A DNA stretch of 64,000 nucleotides from Tubulanus polymorphus. Taxonomy: Eukaryota > Nemertea > Palaeonemertea > Tubulaniformes > Tubulanidae. The notes under the pieces are model-generated. The model saw nothing but the letters and a program-made list of their open reading frames with translations, had not been told where the DNA came from and did not search any database. This document shows positions 1-9,303 of this stretch, piece by piece. The stretch is taken from the NCBI RefSeq assembly GCF_964204645.1, contig NC_134028.1:25268153-25332152 (forward strand), written 5' to 3'. The translations under genes were made by a program, and so were the position numbers. Position 1 is the first letter of the stretch, and each line of letters starts with the position of its first letter.

Positions 1-199
1 TGATGTCAATTAACCATTGTTGCATCCGAGATACAGCGTACACGTCGACGACCAGTCAGCGAGCTGCGTAACGACTCTAATTTGCATAAATGCCGTAACG
101 AATTCGTACGGTGAAAATTTGCGTGTCGTTTCTTCGTGAAAAGTGGAGCTCGTTGCTTTAGAACCCTCGTTATACAACAAGTGTACCAGTTACTGCGGT

Positions 200-450
200 G
201 AATGAGGATTCACCAGGTGTCGCTAGTGTGCAGTAGGTTAACTACTGTGATTCCACTTTGGCAGTGAGGATCCTCCCGCCCACCAGGTGTCACTAGTTTG
301 TTGTGGACACTAACCGCCCTGGCAATGGAGAAGATCTTTTACAAGTTAAGAGCCACCAAGTGTGCTAGTGAGCAGTACGACATCAACCTATACACTGCAG
401 CAGTATTCCACCTGTGACAAGTGGGGATCCACCAAGTATAGCAATACTAC
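200..450 (+). repeat. Diverged tandem copies of a dispersed repeat
   Basis: The motif CACCAGGTGTCGCTAGT and close variants recur near 209, 281, 352 and 429, about 72-77 bp apart. Each is preceded by a variant of GATTCCACTTTGGCAGTGAG. The same two blocks (gattcc, cttgtggcaagcga, gatccaccagg, cgctagtagtt) occur as single copies elsewhere in the window at 13011, 19062, 28222, 32470, 39134, 44092 and 57580. This looks like a local tandem expansion of that family. No coding potential is seen. Confidence 0.55.
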
Positions 451-1648
451 TGCAAATTACACGCTTTTGTGTCCACTAGAAGTTTCCATTAAAGCGTAGT
501 TAAAAGTAGATGAAGGTTGACATCTATAGGCATGCCTCTGGGATAGCTGCTCTTTCAATACTTACAATCCGTGTTGGGCCGAATGTCAAAATATTTGAAA
601 TATACGTCTCAGTACTTCGTCGAAACGTTTTAGCTTTACAGAATGTCACGTGGCTTTGACGTGTTTCGTCTGGTTATGATTCGTAAATGAATCATTATTT
701 TTCCGAATATACATTACGACGTTGGCAACAACGACGAAGTTTAAATTCATCATGGAAACAATCCATCAATTTGAACCGTCGATAATACATCAGCTCCTGG
801 CGTATAGACGCACCCCTCGTCGGGTCTGTCGTAATTACTGTTATTCCTGATCGCTGTACACGAGCAAGCAGTCATCCGTACCTGAACCTAAGGAGGAGAC
901 CATGCTTCACGCTTTGTAACCTTTAAACAATGTCCCCCTGTTTAATCGGCTGTAGATATTACGCTCTCTACTGTCTATTTACGCGGCGGTAAATATGATT
1001 AATTCATTAACTTTATGGTGTTTGTGTACACGGAGTCAATTAGTAATGATGAAGACCCGCGGGGCGTGGATTGTCACACATTTAAATAAAGATTTACTGT
1101 CAGGTAATGTGCTTAATTCTGGATTCAGACTGCTGAGAGCATTCTCCAGGTCAACCCGCGAAGGTCAACGAAGGGACTAATCTATTTAGTGTAGAGGTTA
1201 TGCGCGTTACGTCACAGAGCGGGTAACTGAAATGAGAAGATTAACTGATTTCATTGGAAATCACGAACCTTCGTTGTGCACGCCAATTTTCCTGATGAAG
1301 ATACCTGTACTATGTATGCACTAGAAGTGAAAGCTCGTAATTTCATAAAGAATCAGTAAACCTTAGAGTACAGCCGTGTTTTTTCATTGCATGTGACCTT
1401 CATAGACGTGATGTGGCTAGGTCATTCGAGACTATCGCGGTTGAGTCGTCATCGTATAAGTCATTTAGTTTCAATTCGTATTATATAATTCTAATTCAAA
1501 TCGTCGTTTGGATAGGTCGTCAATAAAATGATCGTTCCAAATACGGCGACTGAAGGGGGTTTGACTGTGTATGGGAAATATGCGGGAAATGCGGCCACAG
1601 AACAAAAAAAACATTGCCAATTTTGCACCATAGCCCAAAAGAATGATT
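451..1648. other. No gene seen
   Basis: AT-rich unique-looking sequence. The longest open frame (995-1180, 61 codons) has no recognisable domain and no coding character. No RNA gene or strong repeat was noticed. Confidence 0.5.
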
Positions 1649-1871
1649 AGGCTAAAAAAGATTGATACCTTGTTTCTCCGCTCTGCTGAGCTTAAATGTT
1701 GACCCGGCCGGCCGCCTATCTACCCTATACATTAATTTTTTTTAAAATCGTGATCAATTTTACCATAATAGACCCGGCCGCTATAGAAATGAACTGTTTA
1801 TAAATTTTATCATATTTTACAAAAATGACCCGGCCGCTGCGGAGAAACAAGGTATCATTTTTGTTTAGCCT
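1649..1871. mobile_element. Foldback (MITE-like) element
   Basis: Terminal inverted repeats of about 33 bp: the left arm 1649-1681 begins aggctaaaaaag and ends ccttgtttctccgc, and the right arm 1839-1871 is its reverse complement apart from a small change in the A-rich part. The 157-bp interior contains three copies of a gacccggcc(g) motif (near 1700, 1770, 1827). There is no open frame of note, so any movement would rely on a transposase encoded elsewhere. Its superfamily is not recognised, and I could not define a target-site duplication. Confidence 0.65.
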
Positions 1872-2560
1872 ACCATATTCATCGTCCACAATTTGTAAAA
1901 TGTTCTGAAATGTTTCGTCCTTTATCCAAACCTCTTCGTATACGAGCACTGAAACAATATATATACATTTAATTCTTTATAATGTTGTACACGGGACGAA
2001 TATGGAAGTTACGGCCGAGAATAAACTAATGCATCTAATGAATAAAACATAGTTCTGAACCGATCTATTGGGAGTGATATGTAATCATCTGGAACATGTC
2101 TACAGAAAATAATAGGCAATTACTGGTCTTACTGCTGCAGTCTTATGCCGTATACAATTAGATGTAAGAAGATATAGTATTTTGCCTTTTGCCGAGCATA
2201 TAAGTCTGGCGAATAGAAGATTATGCATTCGTACACGTGTATACCTGAAAACCTGATGCAAATGTAGGGAAAAAGGTTCAGTTGTTCGTTACAACATGTA
2301 CTGAAAACACGTCGGAAAATGTTAATTCGTTGCCTATGATGAAATAAAAAGGTCCCTTTTTCTCGTTTCGTGTTTTGAATCTGTTTATAGAATAAGATTT
2401 ATTCGACCTGAGGGGTAGGTGTATTTACCGAAGACTTCTTCTCGAGTCTGGTCGGTGCGAACACTTGTATCATCGTCAGTAGGCGCGTGTTCGCGGCAGA
2501 TATTCTCTTCGCCTTGTGGGAAAATATTGTGTCTGAGAATTAGACATGCGCGCTCACTCC
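1872..2560. other. No gene seen
   Basis: AT-rich sequence between two inverted-repeat elements. Around 2420-2540 it becomes richer in GC, and this part may be an outer, more diverged portion of the following palindromic element. No coding or RNA feature can be supported. Confidence 0.4.
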
Positions 2561-2902
2561 AAACATCCTCCCCCGGCAGGGATTCGAACCTGATGGCATC
2601 GAGATTGCCACGGCACGAAACCCTGCCATAATCGACCGTGTGCGCAGATACATGCGCAGTTCAGATGATGTGTTTTTTAGCCAATCAGAAATCCCGTTTT
2701 ATTTTAGCCCGGGTTTTCCCATTTATAGTTCTTCCTTGAAATTTGCCTCAACGATTATACAACGAGCAATCTGATTGGTGCCGCCAGTTTTCGTTCGGAA
2801 AGCTGCGCATGTACCTGCGCACCCGGTCTACTGATGCAGGGGTTCGTGCCGTGGCTGAGTGTAGCGATGCCATCAGGTTCGAGTCCCTGCAGAGGGAGGA
2901 TG
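2561..2902. mobile_element. Palindromic element with tRNA-like arms
   Basis: Two inverted arms, 2561-2688 and 2771-2902, flank an 82-bp spacer. Each arm contains a tRNA-like Pol III B-box (on the right arm caggttcgagtccctg, on the left arm as the reverse complement caggttcgaatccctg). Each also has an A-box-like block beginning gtgccgtggc, and the shared blocks gcgcatgta.ctgcgcac and ctgattgg. The layout fits two tRNA-derived SINE heads joined tail to tail, or a foldback element that captured a tRNA-like sequence. A real tRNA is unlikely because no full cloverleaf is apparent. Related B-box fragments lie near 19720-19790 and 42955-42985. Confidence 0.6.
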
Positions 2903-4462
2903 ACCCAAAAGTGCATTTTCAAAAGTATACCGTATCTCTCTCGGTAAGAATGTGGTCAGCGGTGTAAGGCCATCTTCTCCGGCGCTCAATAACAAAGTCA
3001 ACACTCATCGTTCATAACCGTCAATCGTGAACGGACTACTAACTAACTAAACGATGTCAGAGGTCTGCTGCAACTGTTTGAGCGCTGTTTCATGTGTGAA
3101 GGTGGAGATTTGAACCGTGGAGTGGATAGTTTTCTAGCTGCTACACGACATCGCAGACCCAATTATGTGAACATTGATATTTGTCGCTTGTATTATGAGG
3201 CGCGTGTAGAGACGAGGTGGCAATCAAACAACGCAGTCTGAATCGACACAGATTGCTGCCATCTTTAACCTGTTTATGTAGACCGTTCGATACGATATTC
3301 GATATGAGATTTTCGATATTCGATTATTAGAACTCTATTTAAAGCGCGCGCTAGTGTAAAGGCGGTTACAATCATTTCGATATGATGGAAATATGAACCG
3401 ACGTACGATAGCCGGCATCCGACGACGTTCGCAAATGCAATTTCGCCCATTTTCATCATTAGATTATCGGACATTTTCTTGATTGCAGTGAACGCCCTTT
3501 TTTAATCATCCAAAGAATGAATGTAGTTCGAACATGATCGAAAATTCTCTCGTCGATGATTGTATCCCAAATGAAGCTTTCGTAAGATAAAGCAGTGAAA
3601 TTACAGGGCCGATGCGGGGTGGCTTTCCGAGGAAGATCTTTTTCGTTAAATCGTATTTGTGATCGACAATGAAACAGCTGCGTCTTAAACATTATGATCG
3701 GTAACATTCATTGACAAAGTGACTCAATCGACCTAAATCGTGATACCGGAAAACTATCGGTTTCAAATATCCACAGTAGAAATTACATTTTGTGTTTGTG
3801 GTTTCGTCGTTCGTTGATGAATCGGAACGAGACGCCACCACCAGATGGCGCAAATAAAAGTCGGTTTTCTGTAGTCAAAATTAGTTAATTCTTCAAACAA
3901 ATTTGAACAGGATTTTCAACTTTTTTCAGATTGACTTTTTATACTCGGTGTTTGGTGTAAATATGATTTTTTTTAATTCGGAGAAAATTTCAGCGATCAT
4001 TAAATGAAGATTAAAATGTTTAACGAATCTAGCGGATGAGTTGGGAATCCTGCATTGCCACTGTAGCGTTTTCCATGCCCTATCGTCTATTGGCTTTTGA
4101 TCGTGAATGCATTATTTTTAAACATGTTGCTTGTTGTTTATGCAACAACTACGAAAATTTACTTCGGAGGAAAAGACTTATTATTTTATATTCACCTACA
4201 TTCCATTTTGTTTATAATTCAAACCTATTTATCAAAAAAGAAATACATATTGTTATTTAAAGCAATGTTAACAAAAAAAAATGATACAATGCGCTATCGT
4301 TCATTTAGCCTTAGTGCGGGATGCACGATTTTCCAAAGAAAATTACGATATTAAAATACATCGTTTGAATTTATGTTATTTATTGCATACACGCAATGCT
4401 ATAAATTGATATAAATGGTAAAACAGGAGTTTCTCGGTCATCAGACGTGACGCCAAGCACGG
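2903..4462. other. No gene seen
   Basis: AT-rich sequence with short palindromic motifs (gatattcgatat type near 3290-3325). Short open frames around 3274-3707 and 4036-4354 have no recognisable domains and are rich in low-complexity residues. Confidence 0.45.
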
Positions 4463-4560
4463 GTCAATTTGTGACGCAAATACGACTGGAAGAAAATGGA
4501 GAAGATTTAATTTTGAAATCGGAAATCGAGGTACAAATATAGTTGTGTGATCGGCGGTCG
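4463..4560 (+). repeat. Dispersed repeat abutting the retrotransposon
   Basis: The stretch tttgaaatcggaaatcgagg followed by tacaaatatagttgtgtgat resembles segments at 34034-34130 and 46077-46165, which share gggtttga, gaaatcga, gtacagatata and, in one case, tgtgtgatca. The Ngaro element starts directly after it, so the insertion went into or beside an older repeat. Confidence 0.45.
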
Positions 4561-4751
4561 AAAAACAAAAGATGTGCGAATGACCAGTTGCCCATCAGCA
4601 TTTTTGCGACAGAAAATGAAGTTCTTCTCCCGGCGGGCAACATAGCACCAGCCGGTGGCGCCGCCCTCGTGCTATTAGCCAACCAGCCAATCAACGCGAA
4701 GTAAACACGTCCTTTTCAGTTCCGGAACTCAGGCGTAAAGTTTAACATTTT
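4561..4751 (+). repeat. Split direct repeat A1
   Basis: 191 bp, identical by eye to A2 at 10608-10798. It contains a hairpin with stem atagcac (4642-4648) and gtgctat (4669-4675) around a GC-rich loop holding ggcgcc. It forms the 5' boundary and probably carries the promoter or 5' leader of the element. The reverse strand is open for about 65 codons in both copies, but no function is implied. Confidence 0.9.
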
Positions 4752-4832
4752 CATTTCTCCTTTTTTAATCGTTAATTATCCTTTTTTTACGTACTCATCC
4801 GATAATTTTGTATACCGGTATTTTTAGATAGG

Positions 4833-5453
4833 ATGTCTAAGAACATTGTAGTCGTAGGCCATAGTTATATCAGGCGCCTGGGTGATTTTGTGAGAGAGAA
4901 TAGTTCTGCTTCCTCTATTGTTAATTCCGATTGGGGTCTAGCTGGTTTAGACTTTGCGGCACCTCATTTGATCGGTATTGGGGGAGCAACAATAGATATT
5001 TTGATAAACCGTGATGTGCTCTCATTGATCTGTGAGCAGCGGCCTACATTAGTTTTGCTGCAGATTGGGTCAAACGACCTAGATAACCGGTATCTAACCC
5101 CAGCGTTTGTTGGAATGAAAATATTTCAATACGCTAATACCATTGTCGAGCGTACGGGTGCTGTTGTGTATATATGTGACCCTATTCGCCGCCAGAGATG
5201 GCGCAGTTTTAACGAAATTACTGGGAATAGTAGGGTTAGACAAGCGCAGGAATTTCTGCACGCCGCTTGTACAGGGTGCGAAAAGATATTTTCCTGGCGG
5301 CATCGGGGGTTTTGGAATTCTAGATATAATCTGTATGGTGGGGATCTAGTTCACTTGAACAAACAGGGCAACATTAAACTATATCGGTCACTCCGTGGGG
5401 CGATGGTTAAGGCCGGGAAGTGTCTCGGGACTAATAGGAGTGAAAGGGTCTGA
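4833..5453 (+). CDS. SGNH/GDSL-hydrolase-like protein of the Ngaro element
   Basis: 206 residues, ATG start. The SGNH family are small esterases/lipases with a Ser-His-Asp centre and an oxyanion hole. The blocks are visible in order: block I GHSYIRR with Ser11 as the likely nucleophile (the usual GDS is GHS here), block II Gly in GIGGAT near residue 50, block III GSND with Asn81, and block V DLVHLN with Asp171 and His174. Length suits a minimal single-domain hydrolase. I see no signal peptide or membrane segment, so a cytoplasmic or virion-associated role is likelier than secretion. It lies alone between repeat A1 and a 36-nt A tract, about 1.3 kb before Gag. Ngaro elements in some animals carry such a gene; its substrate and role in transposition are unknown. 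The frame is intact, suggesting selection or recent activity. Confidence 0.85.
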   Translation: MSKNIVVVGHSYIRRLGDFVRENSSASSIVNSDWGLAGLDFAAPHLIGIGGATIDILINRDVLSLICEQRPTLVLLQIGSNDLDNRYLTPAFVGMKIFQYANTIVERTGAVVYICDPIRRQRWRSFNEITGNSRVRQAQEFLHAACTGCEKIFSWRHRGFWNSRYNLYGGDLVHLNKQGNIKLYRSLRGAMVKAGKCLGTNRSERV

Positions 5454-5504
5454 AGCATGGAAATACGTAGTGATATGGACACACATACATAACTGCTTGT
5501 ATAG

Positions 5505-5507
<3 letters not shown>

Positions 5508-5543
<36 letters not shown>
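5508..5543 (+). repeat. A36 homopolymer after the hydrolase ORF
   Basis: An uninterrupted run of 36 A, 54 nt after the hydrolase stop codon, inside the retrotransposon. It could be a simple-sequence expansion or the fossil poly(A) tail of a captured hydrolase transcript. Similar tatagtat strings lie on both sides. Length may be unreliable in the assembly. Confidence 0.85.
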
Positions 5544-5546
<3 letters not shown>

Positions 5547-5894
5547 ATATAGTATTCGTTAACATATAAATAAATAAATTAGTGATTCATATAGCCTCCT
5601 TAAATATATATATATAGTTTACGTACTCAGTAATCCTTGAGCCTATAACTTAATGCTCGGATGCTCAGAAATGATACAGTTTGATGTTTCTATGCACGTT
5701 ATTACCTTTAAGTTTTTTACCTGGTCTTCATTGATGAAAGGTTGAATTTTGCCTGCCTCTGGCCAGGGGCCCATGGAATTTTCCTAATCCTGCAATAACC
5801 ATTGATTAGGGCGTGCATTTTTCCCGATCATTACCATAAAGGTTTTTAGAATATGCTACTGTACTGGAGGTCCCAGGAGATAAGCATTAATATC

Positions 5895-6665
5895 GGGCTT
5901 AATTTTCCTGCTTCGGGGCAGGTGCCCATGAATAAATGTTTAATATGAGGGCTTAATTTCCTGTGATACATATTGATATAGGGCTTAATTTCCCTGCTTC
6001 TAAGCAGGTGCCCATGGGATAATTAATCATGAATATTGGGCTTAATTTTCCTGCTTCTGGGCGGGTTACCACGATATAATCATTAATATTGGGCTTAATT
6101 TTCCTGCTTCTGGGCAGGTGCCCACGAGACAATCATTAACATAAGGGCTTAATTTTCCTGCTTCTGGGCAGGTGCCCAGGAAATAATAATTAGTATAAGG
6201 GCTTAATTTTCCTGCTTCTGGGCAGGTGCCTACGAATTAATCATCAATATTAGGGCTTAATTTTCCTGCTTCTGGGCAGGTGCCAACGAGATAATCATTA
6301 ATATTAGGGCTTAATTTTCCTGCTTCTGGGCAGGTGCCCAGGAAAATAATAATTAGTATAAGGGCTTAATTTTCCTGCTTCTGGGCAGGTGCCCACGAAA
6401 TAATCATTAATATTAGGGCTTAATTTTCCTGCTTCTGGGCAGGTGCCAACGAGATAATCATTAATATTAGGGCTTAATTTTCCTGCTTCTGGGCAGGTGC
6501 CCAGGAAATAATAATTAGTATAAGGGCTTAATTTTCCTGCTTCTGGGCAGGTGCCCAGGAAATAATAATTAGTATAAGGGCTTAATTTTCCTGCTTCTGG
6601 GCAGGTGCCCACGAAATAATCATTAATATTAGGGCTTAATTTTCCTGCTGCCGGCAGTAGGCAGG
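5895..6665 (+). repeat. 54-bp tandem array inside the Ngaro element
   Basis: About 14 units start with gggcttaattttcctgcttc, at 5895, 5949, about 6038, 6091, 6145, 6199, 6253, 6307, 6362, 6416, 6470, 6524, 6578 and 6632. Units 5949 and 5981 are degenerate. Each unit holds the hairpin cctgcttctgggcagg. Two tail types alternate (aggaaataataattagtata and acgaaataatcattaatatt), giving a higher-order period of three units (162 bp) at 6145-6306 and 6307-6469. Because 54 is divisible by three, the minus strand stays open for 132 codons (6304-6702), which I regard as a by-product. The array ends about 70 bp before the Gag start, so it may serve as leader, packaging or internal promoter sequence. Confidence 0.9.
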
Positions 6666-6736
6666 TCTTATTCATAATACTGATACGGTTAATAACCCGC
6701 ACGTATTTTGTGTTTTAGTAGTCATATAGAGTAGTA

Positions 6737-7708
6737 ATGCAGCGCACCAAGAGAAAGCAACAGGCAACCCCAGCCTTAAACAAGCGGAGGAAAGCGCCAG
6801 CTGGGGCTATCTCAGAGAAGGAGGCTCGGGCAGACCGCCTGCTGGAGACTCTCGAAAGAGCGGTCTCTTTGTTACCCCAGGTCAACGCCATCCCTGCAAA
6901 CACCGCTGCAAATACACCTCAGCAGGCTGAGAATACGCCTCAGCAGGGGACCATAACAGTACCACAGGCCTTGGATGTGGCAGCGCCGGAAGCAGGTAAT
7001 ATCATCCCCGATGGTATGGGTTTTTATCAACAACCACAGTTGAGCGGCCTGGGGTCTTTTCTGCCCGCCGCGGTGGCATTGGATGCGTTAGTGCCGGTTA
7101 AGATAAAAGAATCTATTTGGTCAGGAAAATGGCTGGATTTCGCGGTGCTTTTGCGCAAGCCCGATGCGGCGTATTCCTTTAACGTGCTGCCCGCCCCTGG
7201 TCAGGAAACGCCTCACGTATCTATAGCGACACCCAGGCTTACAGCCATTAAGTCGATCGAGCAGTGGGTAAGGGCATTCGAAATCTTTTCTACTGTCCAT
7301 TTGCGCCGTCATCCTCATGACGCCATACCTCTGATCAAGTACGGTCGAAGCGTCCAGAACCTTGCGTCCCAGGGCGGGGATTGGGCGTTTTACGACCAGA
7401 ATTTTCGTGCGCTCCGTGCGGCTTCAGATGTCGCCGGTAGGTGGGACGCCACCAATTGGGAGCTGTGGTTGGAAGCGAAGACTCGAAATAATAACTTGAA
7501 ACGGCCCTTTCGAGCATCTTCGGGCCAGGCAGTCAATTTCTGCTACGCGTTTAATAGCGCCGCCTCGTCCTGTCCCCGAAAATCTTGCATATACGCCCAC
7601 CAATGCAAGTTATGCAGAGGCCCACATTCAGCCGCTCGCTGTCCGCGTCGGAAAACGCCCAGCCCCTCGAATGGACATAAACGTAGCGACCCCACCTACA
7701 AATCATAG
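6737..7708 (+). CDS. Gag-like protein with CCCH and knuckle zinc motifs
   Basis: 323 residues, ATG start at the end of the tandem array leader. The N-terminus is basic (KRK and KRRK at residues 5-19, resembling a bipartite nuclear signal). Next come a Gln/Pro/Thr-rich stretch with a short ANTPQQ/ENTPQQ duplication (57-70) and a long unrecognised middle that is probably the capsid-like region. The C-terminus has C269-x9-C279-x4-C284-x3-H288, which fits a CCCH finger, followed by C290-x2-C293-x3-H297-x4-C302, a zinc-knuckle variant one residue short of the usual CX2CX4HX4C. Such motifs bind the element's RNA. The end overlaps the RT frame by 38 nt, with RT in the +1 frame, so RT is made by frameshifting, reinitiation at ATG 7671, or a separate transcript. 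Gag identity rests on position and zinc motifs, not on a recognised capsid fold. Confidence 0.8.
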   Translation: MQRTKRKQQATPALNKRRKAPAGAISEKEARADRLLETLERAVSLLPQVNAIPANTAANTPQQAENTPQQGTITVPQALDVAAPEAGNIIPDGMGFYQQPQLSGLGSFLPAAVALDALVPVKIKESIWSGKWLDFAVLLRKPDAAYSFNVLPAPGQETPHVSIATPRLTAIKSIEQWVRAFEIFSTVHLRRHPHDAIPLIKYGRSVQNLASQGGDWAFYDQNFRALRAASDVAGRWDATNWELWLEAKTRNNNLKRPFRASSGQAVNFCYAFNSAASSCPRKSCIYAHQCKLCRGPHSAARCPRRKTPSPSNGHKRSDPTYKS

Positions 7709-8303
7709 TTTACCGACGCCGGTCAAAATTTCCGAACTTAGAAAATACATTTACGATTACAAGGCCGAGGATCGTGACATTATTATTGAAGGTTTTACTT
7801 CGGGTTTTCGCTTAGATAGTTTTTTCTCTGGCCTCTCATCTACCAAATGCGTCGATAACCTTAAGTCCGCTAGGGAGCGCCCTGACGTGATACGCGAAAG
7901 AGTCAACAAAGAGCTTGCAACGGGTAGAGTTCTGGGCCCTTTTCAGACTCCATTCATGCCGGACGGTACCCCAATTCACGTTTCACCCCTAGGGGTAGTT
8001 CCTAAAAGCTCCGGGGGTTTTAGGGTTATTCATCATCTATCGTACCCGGAAGGCTCGTCGATAAACGATTTTATTCCCGAGGAGGCATCCACCATTAAAT
8101 ACTCGACAGTCCAGGATGCGATTAAAATCATCAAGTCCCTTGGTGACGATGTTTTCCTAGCAAAGACCGACATAGAGTCGGCTTTCAGGATAATCCCTAT
8201 ACATAAGTTAGACCAACCACTGTTGGGTTTCACTTTAGACGGTCTTTTTTTACGTCGACGCTGTTCTGCCCATGGGCGCAGCCAGCTCCTGCGCGATTTT
8301 TGA
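7671..8303 (+). CDS. Reverse transcriptase, N-terminal part (frame broken)
   Basis: This frame carries the RT fingers and first palm half. Visible are the segment with GPF and SPLGVVPKSSGGFRVIHHLS (residues about 88-123) and motif A AKTDIESAFR with the first catalytic Asp at residue 167. The RT then continues in another frame: at 8245-8251 a run of seven T shifts the reading, and the true continuation lies in the +1 frame, where motif B-type PMGAASS follows. The last 14 or so residues of this frame are therefore out-of-frame read-through. A one-base gain in the T run is the simplest cause; programmed +1 shifting is less likely but possible. The ATG at 7671 lies within the Gag 3' end. Confidence 0.85.
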   Translation: MDINVATPPTNHSLPTPVKISELRKYIYDYKAEDRDIIIEGFTSGFRLDSFFSGLSSTKCVDNLKSARERPDVIRERVNKELATGRVLGPFQTPFMPDGTPIHVSPLGVVPKSSGGFRVIHHLSYPEGSSINDFIPEEASTIKYSTVQDAIKIIKSLGDDVFLAKTDIESAFRIIPIHKLDQPLLGFTLDGLFLRRRCSAHGRSQLLRDF

Positions 8304-9303
8304 CCGGTTCTCGTCGTGTATTAAATGGATTGCGATTAATAAGCTCGGGATTTCCCACATTGTACATATTTTAGATGATTTTTTGATTATTGCTAAGGGC
8401 AAATCTAAGTGCGACCGCGATCTGATAAATTTTCTTGACCTATGCGAACAGCTCGGCGTACCCATAAAGGAAGTCAAAACTTTTCGCCCGTCGCAAATCC
8501 TACCGTTTGCCGGCATCATGCTCGATACTATTTTGCACGAGGCACGTTTGCCGGAAGATAAATTGGCAAAATGCATGGCCCTGGTGGAAACATTCCTGTC
8601 TAAACGGAAAGTGACTTTGCGAGAGTTACAGTCACTACTAGGGACGTTGAATTTTGCCTGCTCAGTCATCGTACCGGGACGACCGTTTCTCAGGAGGCTG
8701 ATCGACCTCACCGTGGGCGTGCCTCACCGTTCGTTGCACATTTCACTGACGGCGAGCGCGAAGAATGATCTCCGGGTCTGGAACGTCTTCCTTTCAAATT
8801 TTAACGGTCGATCATTTTTCATCGATGAGCGTAAGCTCACTAACGATCGTTTGAATTTGTACACTGATTCCGCCGGTGCTTTTGGTTACGGTGCCGTTTA
8901 CGGCACCCACTGGTTCCACGGTTCGTGGCCTTTAAGCTGGAAGTCTTGTTCGATCGCGGTCCTTGAACTATACCCAATCGTTGCCGCACTATCAATCTGG
9001 GGGGCACATTGGAAAAATAAGACTATATGTTTTAATTCCGATAACCAATCGGTGGTCCACGTTATTAATAAACAATCTTCACGGGACAAGGCTATGATGA
9101 CCCTCGTACGCAAGATGGTCTCTGTTTGTTTGAAATTTAACATCGTTTTCATTAGCGAACATATACCCGGAAAATATAACATTTTACCCGACCTACTTTC
9201 TCGGTTCCAGTTTCGTCGATTTCGCATGGAAGCGCCATGGGCCGACCCTCAACCTACGCCGGTTCCCCAGTCTTGGCTGCCAGCAAATATAAACCTACTA
9301 TAG
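8272..9303 (+). CDS. Reverse transcriptase C-terminal half plus RNase H
   Basis: Continuation of the RT in the +1 frame. The listed ATG (8272) is internal to the real protein, within PMGAASS. HILDDFLI near residues 33-39 is the catalytic motif C (LDD in place of YxDD, with Asp35 and Asp36). A linker follows, then a full RNase H domain: Asp199 in YTDSAG, Glu232 in LELYP, Asp257 in NSDNQS and Asp307 in ILPDLLSR, with His297 nearby. Together these copy RNA to DNA and remove template RNA. The frame ends soon after RNase H with no methyltransferase domain, as expected for Ngaro and unlike DIRS1. It overlaps the recombinase start by 67 nt. Confidence 0.88.
   Translation: MGAASSCAIFDRFSSCIKWIAINKLGISHIVHILDDFLIIAKGKSKCDRDLINFLDLCEQLGVPIKEVKTFRPSQILPFAGIMLDTILHEARLPEDKLAKCMALVETFLSKRKVTLRELQSLLGTLNFACSVIVPGRPFLRRLIDLTVGVPHRSLHISLTASAKNDLRVWNVFLSNFNGRSFFIDERKLTNDRLNLYTDSAGAFGYGAVYGTHWFHGSWPLSWKSCSIAVLELYPIVAALSIWGAHWKNKTICFNSDNQSVVHVINKQSSRDKAMMTLVRKMVSVCLKFNIVFISEHIPGKYNILPDLLSRFQFRRFRMEAPWADPQPTPVPQSWLPANINLL

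Noticed and set aside
6304-6702. 132-codon minus-strand frame with an 18-residue repeat
   Set aside because: By-product of the 54-bp tandem array inside the retrotransposon, antisense to all its genes.
8244-8252. Canonical -1 ribosomal slippery heptamer T TTT TTA at the RT break
   Set aside because: The heptamer is present in phase, but the RT continues in the +1 frame, so a -1 slip would not join the two halves.
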